Assembly: GCF_017939615.1 (NCBI RefSeq)
Contig: NZ_JAGKSR010000001.1
Coordinates: 992,001 to 1,056,000, forward strand
Direction: 5' to 3'
DNA: 64,000 nt
From: Microbacterium sp. BLY
GTDB lineage: Bacteria; Actinomycetota; Actinomycetes; Actinomycetales; Microbacteriaceae
The notes beneath the pieces are model-generated. The model was not told the DNA's origin and did not search any database. It saw only the letters and a list, made by a program, of their open reading frames with translations. A program made the position numbers and the translations under genes. This document shows positions 15,925 through 23,330 of the stretch, in pieces; position 1 is the stretch's first letter; every line of letters starts with the position of its first letter.

Positions 15925-16833
15925 ATGAAGAAGAAGATCCTGACCATCACCGCCCTCGGAGCCGCCGCAGCCCTCACCCTCGCCGGGTGCAGCGCAGACG
16001 GCGCCGGCGGGACCAGCGGCGGCGGCGACGGCGCGGAGGACAAGGGCACCATCACCCTCGGCTTCCTGCCCTCCTGGACCGACGGCCTCAGCACCGCCTA
16101 CCTCCTGCAGGACCAGCTCGAGAAGATCGGCTACACGGTCGAGATGAAGACGCTCACCGAGGCCGGCCCCCTCTACACCGGGCTCGCGCAGGGCGATGTC
16201 GACATCTACCCGTCGGCGTGGCCGGAACTCACCCACGCCTCCTACATGGACAAGTACGGCGACGACATCGAAGACCTCGGCAAGTACTACGAGAACGCCA
16301 AGCTGACCCTCGCGGTGCCGGAGTACTCCGACCTCACCTCCATCGAGGACCTCGCGGGCAAGGGCGCCGACTTCGACGGCAAGATCTACGGCATCGAGCC
16401 GGGTGCCGGCCTCACCGCCCAGACCCAGAAGATGATGCCCGAGTACGGTCTCGACGGCGAGTACGAGCTCGTCACCTCGTCGACCGCGGCGATGCTCACC
16501 GAGCTGAAGACCGCGACCGACAAGCAGGAGGACATCGTCGTCACGCTGTGGCGTCCGTTCTGGGCCAACGACGCCTTCCCCGTGAAGGACCTCGAAGACC
16601 CGAAGGGCGCGATGGGCAAGGCCGAGGGCCTGCACTTCCTGGGCACCAAGGGCTTCGCCGAGGAGTTCCCCGAGGCCGCGGAGCTGATCGAGAAGATCAA
16701 GCTCGACGACGAGCAGTACGGCGCTCTGGAAGACCTCGTGGTCAACGAGTACGGCGAGGGCAAGGAAGCCGACGCGGTCGACGAGTGGCTGAAGAAGTAC
16801 GGCGACCAGTTCGACTGGACCGTCACCAGCTGA
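15925..16833 (+). CDS. Glycine-betaine-type ABC substrate-binding lipoprotein
   Basis: A 302-aa OpuAC/ProX-type protein. The signal peptide ends in the lipobox LTLAGC (Cys near residue 21), so it is a membrane-anchored lipoprotein. The core starts ITLGFLPSWTDGLSTAYLLQ and continues with GDVDIYPSAWPEL. Conserved Trp residues in PSWTDG, AWPEL and VTLWRPFWAND could form the aromatic cage for a quaternary amine. A ribosome site AGAGAGAG precedes the ATG. It is third in the operon, followed by a strong terminator. Confidence 0.92.
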   Translation: MKKKILTITALGAAAALTLAGCSADGAGGTSGGGDGAEDKGTITLGFLPSWTDGLSTAYLLQDQLEKIGYTVEMKTLTEAGPLYTGLAQGDVDIYPSAWPELTHASYMDKYGDDIEDLGKYYENAKLTLAVPEYSDLTSIEDLAGKGADFDGKIYGIEPGAGLTAQTQKMMPEYGLDGEYELVTSSTAAMLTELKTATDKQEDIVVTLWRPFWANDAFPVKDLEDPKGAMGKAEGLHFLGTKGFAEEFPEAAELIEKIKLDDEQYGALEDLVVNEYGEGKEADAVDEWLKKYGDQFDWTVTS

Positions 16834-16850
16834 CGTCCGCCGCACCCCCG

Positions 16851-16885
16851 GAAGGAGGGTCTCCCCGTGCGGGAGGCCCTCCTTC
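16851..16885 (+). terminator. Terminator of betaine-type ABC operon
   Basis: GAAGGAGGG (16851-16859) pairs with CCCTCCTTC (16877-16885), with an inner TCCC/GGGA pairing, 18 bases after the binding-protein stop. There is little T-tract, as is common in high-GC actinobacteria. Confidence 0.85.
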
Positions 16886-16978
16886 GTCGTTCCGACCCCT
16901 CTTTCATTCGCGCAGGGAAAGTGGAAGCATGGCGCGAAACCGGCGGGTCGACCGGCCCGCGGATGGGGGGATACGACC

Positions 16979-17956
16979 ATGTGCACAGGACTGAGCTTCA
17001 CGACGGCCGACCACTACTTCGGGAGGAATCTCGATCTGGAGTTCTCGTACAACGAGACCGTGACCGTCACACCGCGGAACTTCCCGTTCCCGTTCCACCG
17101 GCTGCCGTCGCTGCCGACGCACCATGCGATCATCGGGATCGCGACGATCGCGGACGGCTACCCGCTCTACTACGACGCGGTCAACGAGAAGGGGCTCGGC
17201 ATGGCCGGGCTCAACTTCCCGGACAACGCGCACTACCCGGCGCCGGGGTCGGGGGACACCGAGGTCACGCCGTTCGAGTTCATCCCGTGGGTCCTCGGAC
17301 AGTTCGAGACCGTGGCGCAGGTGAAGGACGCCCTGCGTTCGGTGAGCCTCGTCGACATCAATTTCAGCCCGGAGTTCCCGCTGTCGCCGCTGCACTGGAT
17401 CATCGCCGACAAGACGGCGTCGATCACGGTGGAGAGCGTGCGCGGCGGCCTCAAGGTGTACGACAACCCGTGGGGCGTGCTCACGAACAACCCCACGTTC
17501 GACATCCAGAGCTTCCGGCTCAACGACTTCCAGCACCTGTCGAAGCGGCAGCCGGAGAACACGTTCGCGCCGGATGTGCCGATGGACCTGTACAGCCGTG
17601 GCATGGGCGGGATCGGGCTGCCGGGCGATCTGTCGTCGTCGTCGCGGTTCGTGAAGGCCGTGTTCACGCGGATGAACTCGGTGTGCGGCACCTCGGAGTC
17701 GGAGTCGATCAGCCAGTTCTTCCAGATCCTCGGCTCGGTCGCCCAGCAGCGCGGCTGCGTGCAGGTCGGCGACGAGGAGAAGTACGAGATCACCATCTAC
17801 TCGTCGTGCGCCAACACCGCCACGGGCGTGTACTACTACACGACCTACGAGAACAGCCAGATCACCGGCGTCGACATGCACAAGGAGGATCTCGACGGGG
17901 CCGAGCTCGCGGCGTATCCGCTGGTGAAGGGTCAGCAGATCGCGATGCAGAACTGA
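16979..17956 (+). CDS. Choloylglycine hydrolase/penicillin V acylase family (Ntn hydrolase)
   Basis: A 325-aa protein whose second residue is the nucleophile Cys (MCTGLSF), exposed by loss of Met. Family landmarks follow: Arg16 and Asp19 in FGRNLDLEF, Asn in VNEKGLGMAGLNF, Asn in VLTNNPTFD, and Arg in SSSSRFVK. The length matches bile salt hydrolases and penicillin V acylases (about 315-330 aa). It cleaves an amide bond; some members hydrolyse N-acyl homoserine lactones. No signal peptide is seen, so it acts in the cytoplasm. GGGGGGA lies before the ATG. The natural substrate cannot be told from sequence. Confidence 0.92.
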   Translation: MCTGLSFTTADHYFGRNLDLEFSYNETVTVTPRNFPFPFHRLPSLPTHHAIIGIATIADGYPLYYDAVNEKGLGMAGLNFPDNAHYPAPGSGDTEVTPFEFIPWVLGQFETVAQVKDALRSVSLVDINFSPEFPLSPLHWIIADKTASITVESVRGGLKVYDNPWGVLTNNPTFDIQSFRLNDFQHLSKRQPENTFAPDVPMDLYSRGMGGIGLPGDLSSSSRFVKAVFTRMNSVCGTSESESISQFFQILGSVAQQRGCVQVGDEEKYEITIYSSCANTATGVYYYTTYENSQITGVDMHKEDLDGAELAAYPLVKGQQIAMQN

Positions 17957-18012
17957 CCTGCCGCCCGCGCAACCCCCTGATCGGGCGCGCGCCGGCGGCG
18001 TAGCCTGTGGCC

Positions 18013-19488
18013 GTGGACGGGTTCGCAGCGGTCGACTTCGGGTTCGCCCGTGAGGTCCTGCAGCGGGGCATCGCGGCGCTGTACTTCGTCGCGTTCCTGT
18101 CGACGCTGAACCAGTTCCGTCCGCTCCTCGGCGAGCACGGGCTCCTGCCCGCGCCCGCGCTGCTGGACTGGGTGGCGCAGAAGCGCGAGCGCCGGAAGCT
18201 GCTGCACCCCACCCTCTTCACCCGCGTCCGCTACACCGACCGGCGCCTCGTCGTGCTGTGCGGGGCGGGGATGGCGCTCGCCGCCCTGCTCGTCGTCGGG
18301 GTGCCGCAGCTCGGGCCGCCCTGGGTGCCGATGGTGGCCTTCCTCGCCCTGTGGTTCGGCTACATGTCGGTGGTGAGCATCGGGCAGACATTCTTCTCAT
18401 TCGGGTGGGAGATGCTGCTGCTGGAGGCGGGGTTCCTTGCGGCCTTCCTCGGTTCGAACGACCAGCCGCCGCCGACGGTGGTGATCGTGCTGTTCTGGTG
18501 GCTGCTGTTCCGGCTGGAGTTCGGCGCGGGCATGATCAAGATCCGCGGCGGACGGGAGTGGCGCGACCTGACCGCGATGACCTTCCATCACGAGACCCAG
18601 CCGATGCCCGGGCCGCTGAGCCGCCAGGCGCATCTGCTGCCGCGGTGGTTCCACAAGCTCGAGGTCGTCGGCAACCATGTCGCGCAGCTCCTCGTCCCGT
18701 TCTTCCTCTTCGCCCCGCTGCTGTCGCTGTGGATGCCCGGTCCGGTGCCGCAGATCGTCGGTGCCGTCGTCGGCGGGATCGTGATCGCGACGCAGCTGTG
18801 GCTCGTGCTCACCGGGAACTTCGCGTGGCTGAACTGGGCGACGATCGTGCTGGCGTTCTCCGCGGTCGGCCTCCCCGGCATCGGGACTCCGGAGCGGAGG
18901 CCGGAGACCTCAATGCCGTGGACGGTCTCCGGCATGCCGTTGTGGTGGGTCGTGGTGACCTCGGCGGTCGGGGTGCTGTTCGTCGTGCTGAGCGTGCCCG
19001 CCGTGCGCAACCTCTTCGCGCGACGGCAGCTCATGAACGCGAGTTTCCACCGCTGGCAGCTCGCCAACGCCTACGGAGCCTTCGGCACGGTCACGCGGGA
19101 GCGGATCGAGATCGTCGTGGAGGGGTCGGACGACGAGGAGGGCCAGCACTGGCGCGAGTACGAGTTCCGCGGCAAGCCGGGGGACGTCCGGCGGATCCCG
19201 CGGCAGTTCGCGCCGTATCACCTGCGGCTGGACTGGCTGATGTGGTTCCTGCCTCTGGGGCATTCCCTGGACGACTGGTTCTCCGTATTCCTCGTGCGGC
19301 TTCTGGAGGCCGACCCTCCGACGCTGCGGATGCTGCGTGTCGACCCGTTCCACGGCGAGCGGCCGCGGTGGGTGCGTGCCGTGTCGTATCGCTACCGCTT
19401 CACGACCCGCGCCGAGCACCGCGTCGACGGCGCCGTCTGGGTGCGGACCGGCCGCCGTGTGGTGCTCGGTCCGGTCGGCCTCCGCTGA
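18013..19488 (+). CDS. Lipase maturation factor-family membrane protein
   Basis: A 491-aa protein with about eight membrane segments and the family hallmark GQTFFSFGWEMLLLEAGFLA, then WWLLFRLEFGAGMIKIRGG and WRDLTAMTFHHETQPMP. This matches LMF1-like proteins, ER lipase-folding factors in animals; the bacterial role is unknown. The C-terminal soluble part includes EYEFRGKPGDVRRIPRQFAP and LDWLMWF. The GTG at 18013 lies six bases after TAGCCT (18001-18006), a leaderless start, so it is preferred to the GTG two codons earlier. Confidence 0.88.
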   Translation: MDGFAAVDFGFAREVLQRGIAALYFVAFLSTLNQFRPLLGEHGLLPAPALLDWVAQKRERRKLLHPTLFTRVRYTDRRLVVLCGAGMALAALLVVGVPQLGPPWVPMVAFLALWFGYMSVVSIGQTFFSFGWEMLLLEAGFLAAFLGSNDQPPPTVVIVLFWWLLFRLEFGAGMIKIRGGREWRDLTAMTFHHETQPMPGPLSRQAHLLPRWFHKLEVVGNHVAQLLVPFFLFAPLLSLWMPGPVPQIVGAVVGGIVIATQLWLVLTGNFAWLNWATIVLAFSAVGLPGIGTPERRPETSMPWTVSGMPLWWVVVTSAVGVLFVVLSVPAVRNLFARRQLMNASFHRWQLANAYGAFGTVTRERIEIVVEGSDDEEGQHWREYEFRGKPGDVRRIPRQFAPYHLRLDWLMWFLPLGHSLDDWFSVFLVRLLEADPPTLRMLRVDPFHGERPRWVRAVSYRYRFTTRAEHRVDGAVWVRTGRRVVLGPVGLR

Positions 19489-19570
19489 TTCGAGCCGCCC
19501 GCTCCACGGCAACTCCGGGCCGGATGGAGCCCCTGGCGCGACTTGAACGGCCGCCGGATACGATCGCGAG

Positions 19571-20662
19571 GTGACGAACATCGGCTCCCGGAACATGATC
19601 CACAGGCTCCGACGGACGCTTGCACGGGCGGGGAGCCTCAAGCCCCACCTCGGTCGCCTTCACGTCGCTCTCGACGCGGCGGAACAGGAGGCGAAAGCGG
19701 GCGTCGCCATCGAATGCCTCGTCGAGGCGTGTGCGGAGCGGCCCATCGAATCGCACGTGATCCCCGATGCCTTCCTCAAGAGCGTGGCGGGGTCCGGCCG
19801 TCCGATCGCTCCCCACCTGGAGGGTGGGGAGAAGGCAGGCTTCGCTCCTCTGTCGGCGAGAACCACGCCGGTCTTCTCCGGCTACTGCAGCACCCACGAC
19901 ACCGGCCTCTTTCCGTGGGAGACGAAGAAGGACCTCTCGGCGCCCCTCGTGGCGGAGTCCCAGCTCATGCGCGTCGCGGATGCGATGTGGTTCGAGTTCC
20001 GGCTGCGTGCACGGATACTCGACAGGACGGCGGCGGCCATCTCGCAGGAGGCGACCGAGGCCTGGGGTGTGTCGATCGGTACCGAGGCGCGGAGCGCCTT
20101 GGAGATGTGGCACGACAGCTGGCGGGCGTCGAGTGAGGAGTTGCGCCGCAGCGTCGACGACATGGACGGACTGCGCCTGTCCCTGCGGCGCAATCTGGGG
20201 ATGGTGGAGGACGGTGGGCCGAGGGCGGTGGTCGGAAGCGTGAGCATTCCTGCCGTGCCCCGCGTCCCTCTTCAGATCGCCGATGGTGGGTGGATCCCGG
20301 ACTGGCACCCCATCGACGGCGCGTCCCGGCGACCCGCCCCCTTCGTCATCTCTGTGCTCCGCAATGAGCACGGCGCCCGGTTGATGGTGGCCTCGACGCC
20401 GGCGGCGGCGACCGTGGTGCAGCGGATGGAGGCCGAGTTCGCGACGGACGCGCAGGCCGCGACGGCGTACGCGATCCACTGGATGAGGCACGGCAACTTC
20501 TCCTGGTACCTGGACCCGGAGGCGTGGGACCTCGTGGACGACCAGACCAGAGCGAGACTCGCGGTCGAGCTCGAGCGGAGCCCTTTCGTGGCTGCCGCCA
20601 TGCATGGCGGGTCACGCCTCGAGTCCCATCCGATTCTCCGATGGGGGAACGGCTGGTCCTAG
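19571..20662 (+). CDS. Orphan protein with HNH-like cysteine/histidine blocks
   Basis: A 363-aa cytoplasmic protein that I do not recognise as a named family. Residues about 45-125 carry CLVEACAERPIESHVIPDAF and FSGYCSTHDTGLFPWE. The arrangement of Cys pairs, SHxIP and YCxxHDxxLF resembles zinc-containing HNH-like folds. The rest is helical (WHDSWRASSEELRRS) with a late block PFVISVLRNEHGARLMV. GTG follows TACGAT (19559-19564) by six bases, a leaderless start. It stands alone between unrelated genes and is convergent with the PadR operon. Nuclease activity is a guess. Confidence 0.7.
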   Translation: MTNIGSRNMIHRLRRTLARAGSLKPHLGRLHVALDAAEQEAKAGVAIECLVEACAERPIESHVIPDAFLKSVAGSGRPIAPHLEGGEKAGFAPLSARTTPVFSGYCSTHDTGLFPWETKKDLSAPLVAESQLMRVADAMWFEFRLRARILDRTAAAISQEATEAWGVSIGTEARSALEMWHDSWRASSEELRRSVDDMDGLRLSLRRNLGMVEDGGPRAVVGSVSIPAVPRVPLQIADGGWIPDWHPIDGASRRPAPFVISVLRNEHGARLMVASTPAAATVVQRMEAEFATDAQAATAYAIHWMRHGNFSWYLDPEAWDLVDDQTRARLAVELERSPFVAAAMHGGSRLESHPILRWGNGWS

Positions 20663-20690
20663 AGCCGGCCGCCGAGCGCGGCGAAACGCC

Positions 20691-20716
20691 CCGGCCGGGG
20701 GTGAGCCCCCGGTCGG
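20691..20716. terminator. Terminator between convergent genes
   Basis: CCGGCCGGGGG (20691-20701), loop TGAG, CCCCCGGTCGG (20706-20716), with one G-U pair. It lies between the HNH-like gene and the ABC permease on the other strand and could serve both. Confidence 0.75.
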
Positions 20717-20741
20717 AGCGTTCCGTCTCGCTGGACGTCGA

Positions 20742-21509
20742 TCAGCTGACCTTCTTGCGGTACGAGATGATCGCGAACACGTACGCGACCACGAGGATTC
20801 CGACGCACCACGCGAGGGCCACCCAGATATCGGACCCGACCGGCTCCCCCGCGAACAACGCCTGGATCGTGGTGACGATCGACGTGACCGGCTGGTTGTC
20901 GGCGAACCACTGCACCGGGGCCGGCATGGTGTCGGTCGGTACGAACGCCGAACTGATGAACGGGAGGAAGATCAGCGGGTACGAGAACGCACTCGCACCG
21001 TCGACGGTCTTCGCGTTCAGGCCCGCGATGATCGCCAGCCAGGTGAGCGCCAGGGTGAACAGCATCAGGATGCCGATGACCGCGAGCCAGGCCCCGACGC
21101 TCGCCCCGGTGCGGAAGCCCATCAGGAACCCGACCCCGAAGATGATCGCGAGGGTGATCGCGTTCGCCGTGAGGGACGTGAGCACATGGGCCCACAGCAC
21201 GCTCGATCGGGCGATCGGCATGGAGTGGAAGCGCTCGAAGATGCCGCTCTGCATATCGGTGAACAGCCGGAACGCCGTGTAGGCGATGCCCGACGCGATC
21301 GCGATGAGCAGGATGCCGGGGAGTAGGTAGTCCACGTAGTTCTCGGCGCCGGTGCTCTGCTGGAGCGCCCCGCCGAAGACGTACACGAACAGGAGCATCA
21401 GCGCGATCGGGGTGACCGCGGTGGTGATGATCGTGTCGGGACTGCGGAAGATGTGCCGCAGGGAGCGGCCGGTGAGAGTCGCCGTGTCGGCGGCGAAGTG
21501 CGTGGTCAT
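20742..21509 (-). CDS. ABC-2 type permease (DrrB-like)
   Basis: A 255-aa protein starting at MTTHFAADTAT, with the ATG overlapping the ATPase stop. About six membrane segments (IALMLLFVYVFGGALQ, YLLPGILLIAIASGIAY, ITLAIIFGVGFLMGF, WLAVIGILMLFTLALTWLAI, IFLPFISSAFVPTDTMP, WCVGILVVAYVFAIISY) match the ABC-2/daunorubicin-resistance permease family; the loop FSYPLIFLPFISSAFVP is characteristic. It exports an unknown compound with the upstream ATPase, under PadR control. Confidence 0.92.
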   Translation of the reverse strand: MTTHFAADTATLTGRSLRHIFRSPDTIITTAVTPIALMLLFVYVFGGALQQSTGAENYVDYLLPGILLIAIASGIAYTAFRLFTDMQSGIFERFHSMPIARSSVLWAHVLTSLTANAITLAIIFGVGFLMGFRTGASVGAWLAVIGILMLFTLALTWLAIIAGLNAKTVDGASAFSYPLIFLPFISSAFVPTDTMPAPVQWFADNQPVTSIVTTIQALFAGEPVGSDIWVALAWCVGILVVAYVFAIISYRKKVS

Positions 21510-22324
21510 GCGGCATCTCCTTTCTGAACGTGGGTCCCTGAGCCCGCGTGGGTCACTGAGCCTGTCGAAGGGCCCGAAGGGCCGATGAGGGCGAGGAAGA
21601 TCTCCTCGAGGGTGGGCTGCTTCTCGACGTACTCGACCGTCGCGGGCGGGAGCAGTCGCTTGAGCCCGGCGAGGGTGTCGTCGGCGATGATGCGGCCCTC
21701 GTGCAGGATCGCGATCCGGTCGGCCAGCTGCTCGGCCTCGTCGAGGTACTGCGTGGTGAGCAGCACGGTCGTGCCGCCGCTCGCGAGTTCCTTCACGACG
21801 TCCCACACTTCGATGCGGGATTCCGGGTCGAGGCCCGTGGTCGGCTCGTCGAGGTAGATGACCTCGGGGTCGCCGACCAGGCTCATCGCGATGTCGAGTC
21901 GCCGTCGCATCCCTCCGGAGTACGTGCCGACCTTGCGGCCCCCGGCATCGGTGAGCCGGAAGCGCGCGAGGAGCCGGTCGGCCACGGTGCCCGGGTCGGG
22001 CAGGTGCCGCAGCTTCGCGACGAGCACGAGGTTCTCGCGGCCGGTGAGGATCTCGTCGACCGCGGCGAACTGTCCGGTGAGGCTGATCCGCTCGCGCACG
22101 CCGAGCGGGTCCGCCGCGACATCGATGCCCTGCACCGTCGCGGCACCCGCGTCGGCCCGCAGCAGCGTGGAGAGGATGCGCACCATCGTGGTCTTGCCCG
22201 CGCCGTTCGACCCGAGGAGGGCGAAGATCGATCCCCGCTCCACCTCGAAGTCGACGCCGCGCAGCACGGGCAGATCCGTGTACGACTTCTCGATGCCGCG
22301 CACCGAGAGAGCGGGCGTCGTCAT
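21506..22324 (-). CDS. ABC-2 ATPase (DrrA-like)
   Basis: A 272-aa ATPase with Walker A LLGSNGAGKTTMVR, signature YSGGMRRRLDIAMSL, Walker B VIYLDEPTTGLDP and H-loop LLTTQYLDEAEQL. The block PTLEEIFLALIG is typical of DrrA C-termini. It starts at an ATG overlapping the DUF1048 stop. Its last 24 residues (GPSGPSTGSVTHAGSG and on) are encoded by a dispersed repeat rather than family sequence, as in the betaine-type ATPase of this window. Confidence 0.93.
   Translation of the reverse strand: MTTPALSVRGIEKSYTDLPVLRGVDFEVERGSIFALLGSNGAGKTTMVRILSTLLRADAGAATVQGIDVAADPLGVRERISLTGQFAAVDEILTGRENLVLVAKLRHLPDPGTVADRLLARFRLTDAGGRKVGTYSGGMRRRLDIAMSLVGDPEVIYLDEPTTGLDPESRIEVWDVVKELASGGTTVLLTTQYLDEAEQLADRIAILHEGRIIADDTLAGLKRLLPPATVEYVEKQPTLEEIFLALIGPSGPSTGSVTHAGSGTHVQKGDAA
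21531..21584. repeat. CCTTCGAC-type repeat at 3' end of DrrA-like gene
   Basis: The core CACTGAGCCTGTCGAAGGG (21554-21572) is the reverse-strand relative of the repeat at 14714-14782, next to a direct copy of GTGGGTCCCTGAGCCC. It forms the last codons of the DrrA-like ATPase. Confidence 0.75.
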
Positions 22325-22692
22325 GACTCGTCCTCCTTCTTCTTCGCGTCGGCGACCGCCTTCTTCAGCCGCGCGCGCTCCTTGTCGACCCACTGCGTGC
22401 CGCCGTAGGCCTCGGCGTAGTTCTCGGCGAACTCCACGGGGTCGTCGCCGATGATGTCGTCGATCGGGGTGCCGTCGATCGCGGCGCGTTCCCACAGGTC
22501 GGCGAGGTCGAGGAAGATCTGCACGAGCGTGTCCCCGTCGGTGATCCCCCCGTAGTACATGGTGTAGCGGTGCTGGGCGTGGGCGACCGTGCGGTACGGC
22601 TCCGGCAGAGCCTCGATCCGCGCCTTCGCCTGCTTGTACTGCTTCTTCTGCTCGAGCGATCCGGTGAGCGCTTCGATCCACTTGGCGGCCAT
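22321..22692 (-). CDS. DUF1048-family protein
   Basis: A 123-aa helical protein (KWIEALTGSLEQKKQYKQAK, LPEPYRTVAHAQHRYTMYYG, TLVQIFLDLADLWERAAIDG, DDPVEFAENYAEAY) of the DUF1048 family, usually found beside PadR regulators and ABC-2 exporters. Basic tail ARLKKAVADAKKK. It begins two bases after the PadR stop and overlaps the ATPase start by four. Function unknown; possibly an accessory to PadR signalling. Confidence 0.88.
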   Translation of the reverse strand: MAAKWIEALTGSLEQKKQYKQAKARIEALPEPYRTVAHAQHRYTMYYGGITDGDTLVQIFLDLADLWERAAIDGTPIDDIIGDDPVEFAENYAEAYGGTQWVDKERARLKKAVADAKKKEDES

Positions 22693-22693
22693 G

Positions 22694-23038
22694 TCAGTTC
22701 TCCTTGTTCGTGGTGGTCGTGGGGTGCAGTCGTTCGATGTGCGTGCGGAGGAAGTCCCAGGTCGTCCAGAACTCCTGCAGTTCCTGCCTGCCCTGCGCGT
22801 TGAGGGTGTAGACCTTGCGGGGCGGCCCCTTCTCGCTGGGGACCTTCTCGACGTCGACGAGCTTCTTCTGCTCGATCCGCACGAGCAGCGCGTAGACGGT
22901 GCCCTCGGCGGTGTCGGTGAAGCCGTGCTCGCGCAGGCGGGTGGTGATCTCGTATCCGTAGGCCGGCTGCTCGGCGAGGAGGGCCAGCACGATGCCCTCC
23001 AGGGTGCCTTTGAGCATCTCGGTCATCTGTCTGCCCAT
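22694..23038 (-). CDS. PadR-family transcriptional regulator
   Basis: A 114-aa winged-helix protein (GTLEGIVLALLAEQPAYGYE, TRLREHGFTDTAEGTVYALL, PPRKVYTLNAQGRQELQEFW) with the PadR signature. The ATG of MGRQMTEM has GAGAAGGGAG upstream; a longer frame reaching 23650 is a shadow. It is first in the operon PadR/DUF1048/ATPase/permease. It likely represses the operon through the symmetric sites just upstream until a drug-like ligand binds. Confidence 0.92.
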   Translation of the reverse strand: MGRQMTEMLKGTLEGIVLALLAEQPAYGYEITTRLREHGFTDTAEGTVYALLVRIEQKKLVDVEKVPSEKGPPRKVYTLNAQGRQELQEFWTTWDFLRTHIERLHPTTTTNKEN

Positions 23039-23068
23039 GCGGGCTCCCTTCTCTCCCGGCGATCCGGT

Positions 23069-23121
23069 CCGGTACTCAGTAATGCTGGGTACCGGTACAA
23101 AGTAACACTGAGTACCGGTAC
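23069..23121. promoter_or_regulatory. PadR operator region
   Basis: Two nested symmetries lie just upstream of the PadR start: a 12-base inverted repeat CCGGTACTCAGT (23069-23080) and ACTGAGTACCGG (23107-23118), and two copies of the palindrome GTACCGGTAC (23089-23098, 23112-23121). The spacing suggests two PadR dimers. Confidence 0.75.
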
Positions 23122-23330
23122 CTAGCAACACCGAATACCGAATCGGGGCGCGGGGTGAAAAGGCGGGGTGAAGTTCTCGGGAACGGACGGGAACGGGCGC
23201 GGCGAGCGGGCAGGCTGGCGGAGGCCCGGACCGAGTCCACCTCTCCCGAGGGTGCTCGGCGGTCGCCTGAGGGGGCGGGGCTTCCGTGTGCGCGTGTGCG
23301 TGCCGGAACGCGATGAATGGGGAGAGACTC

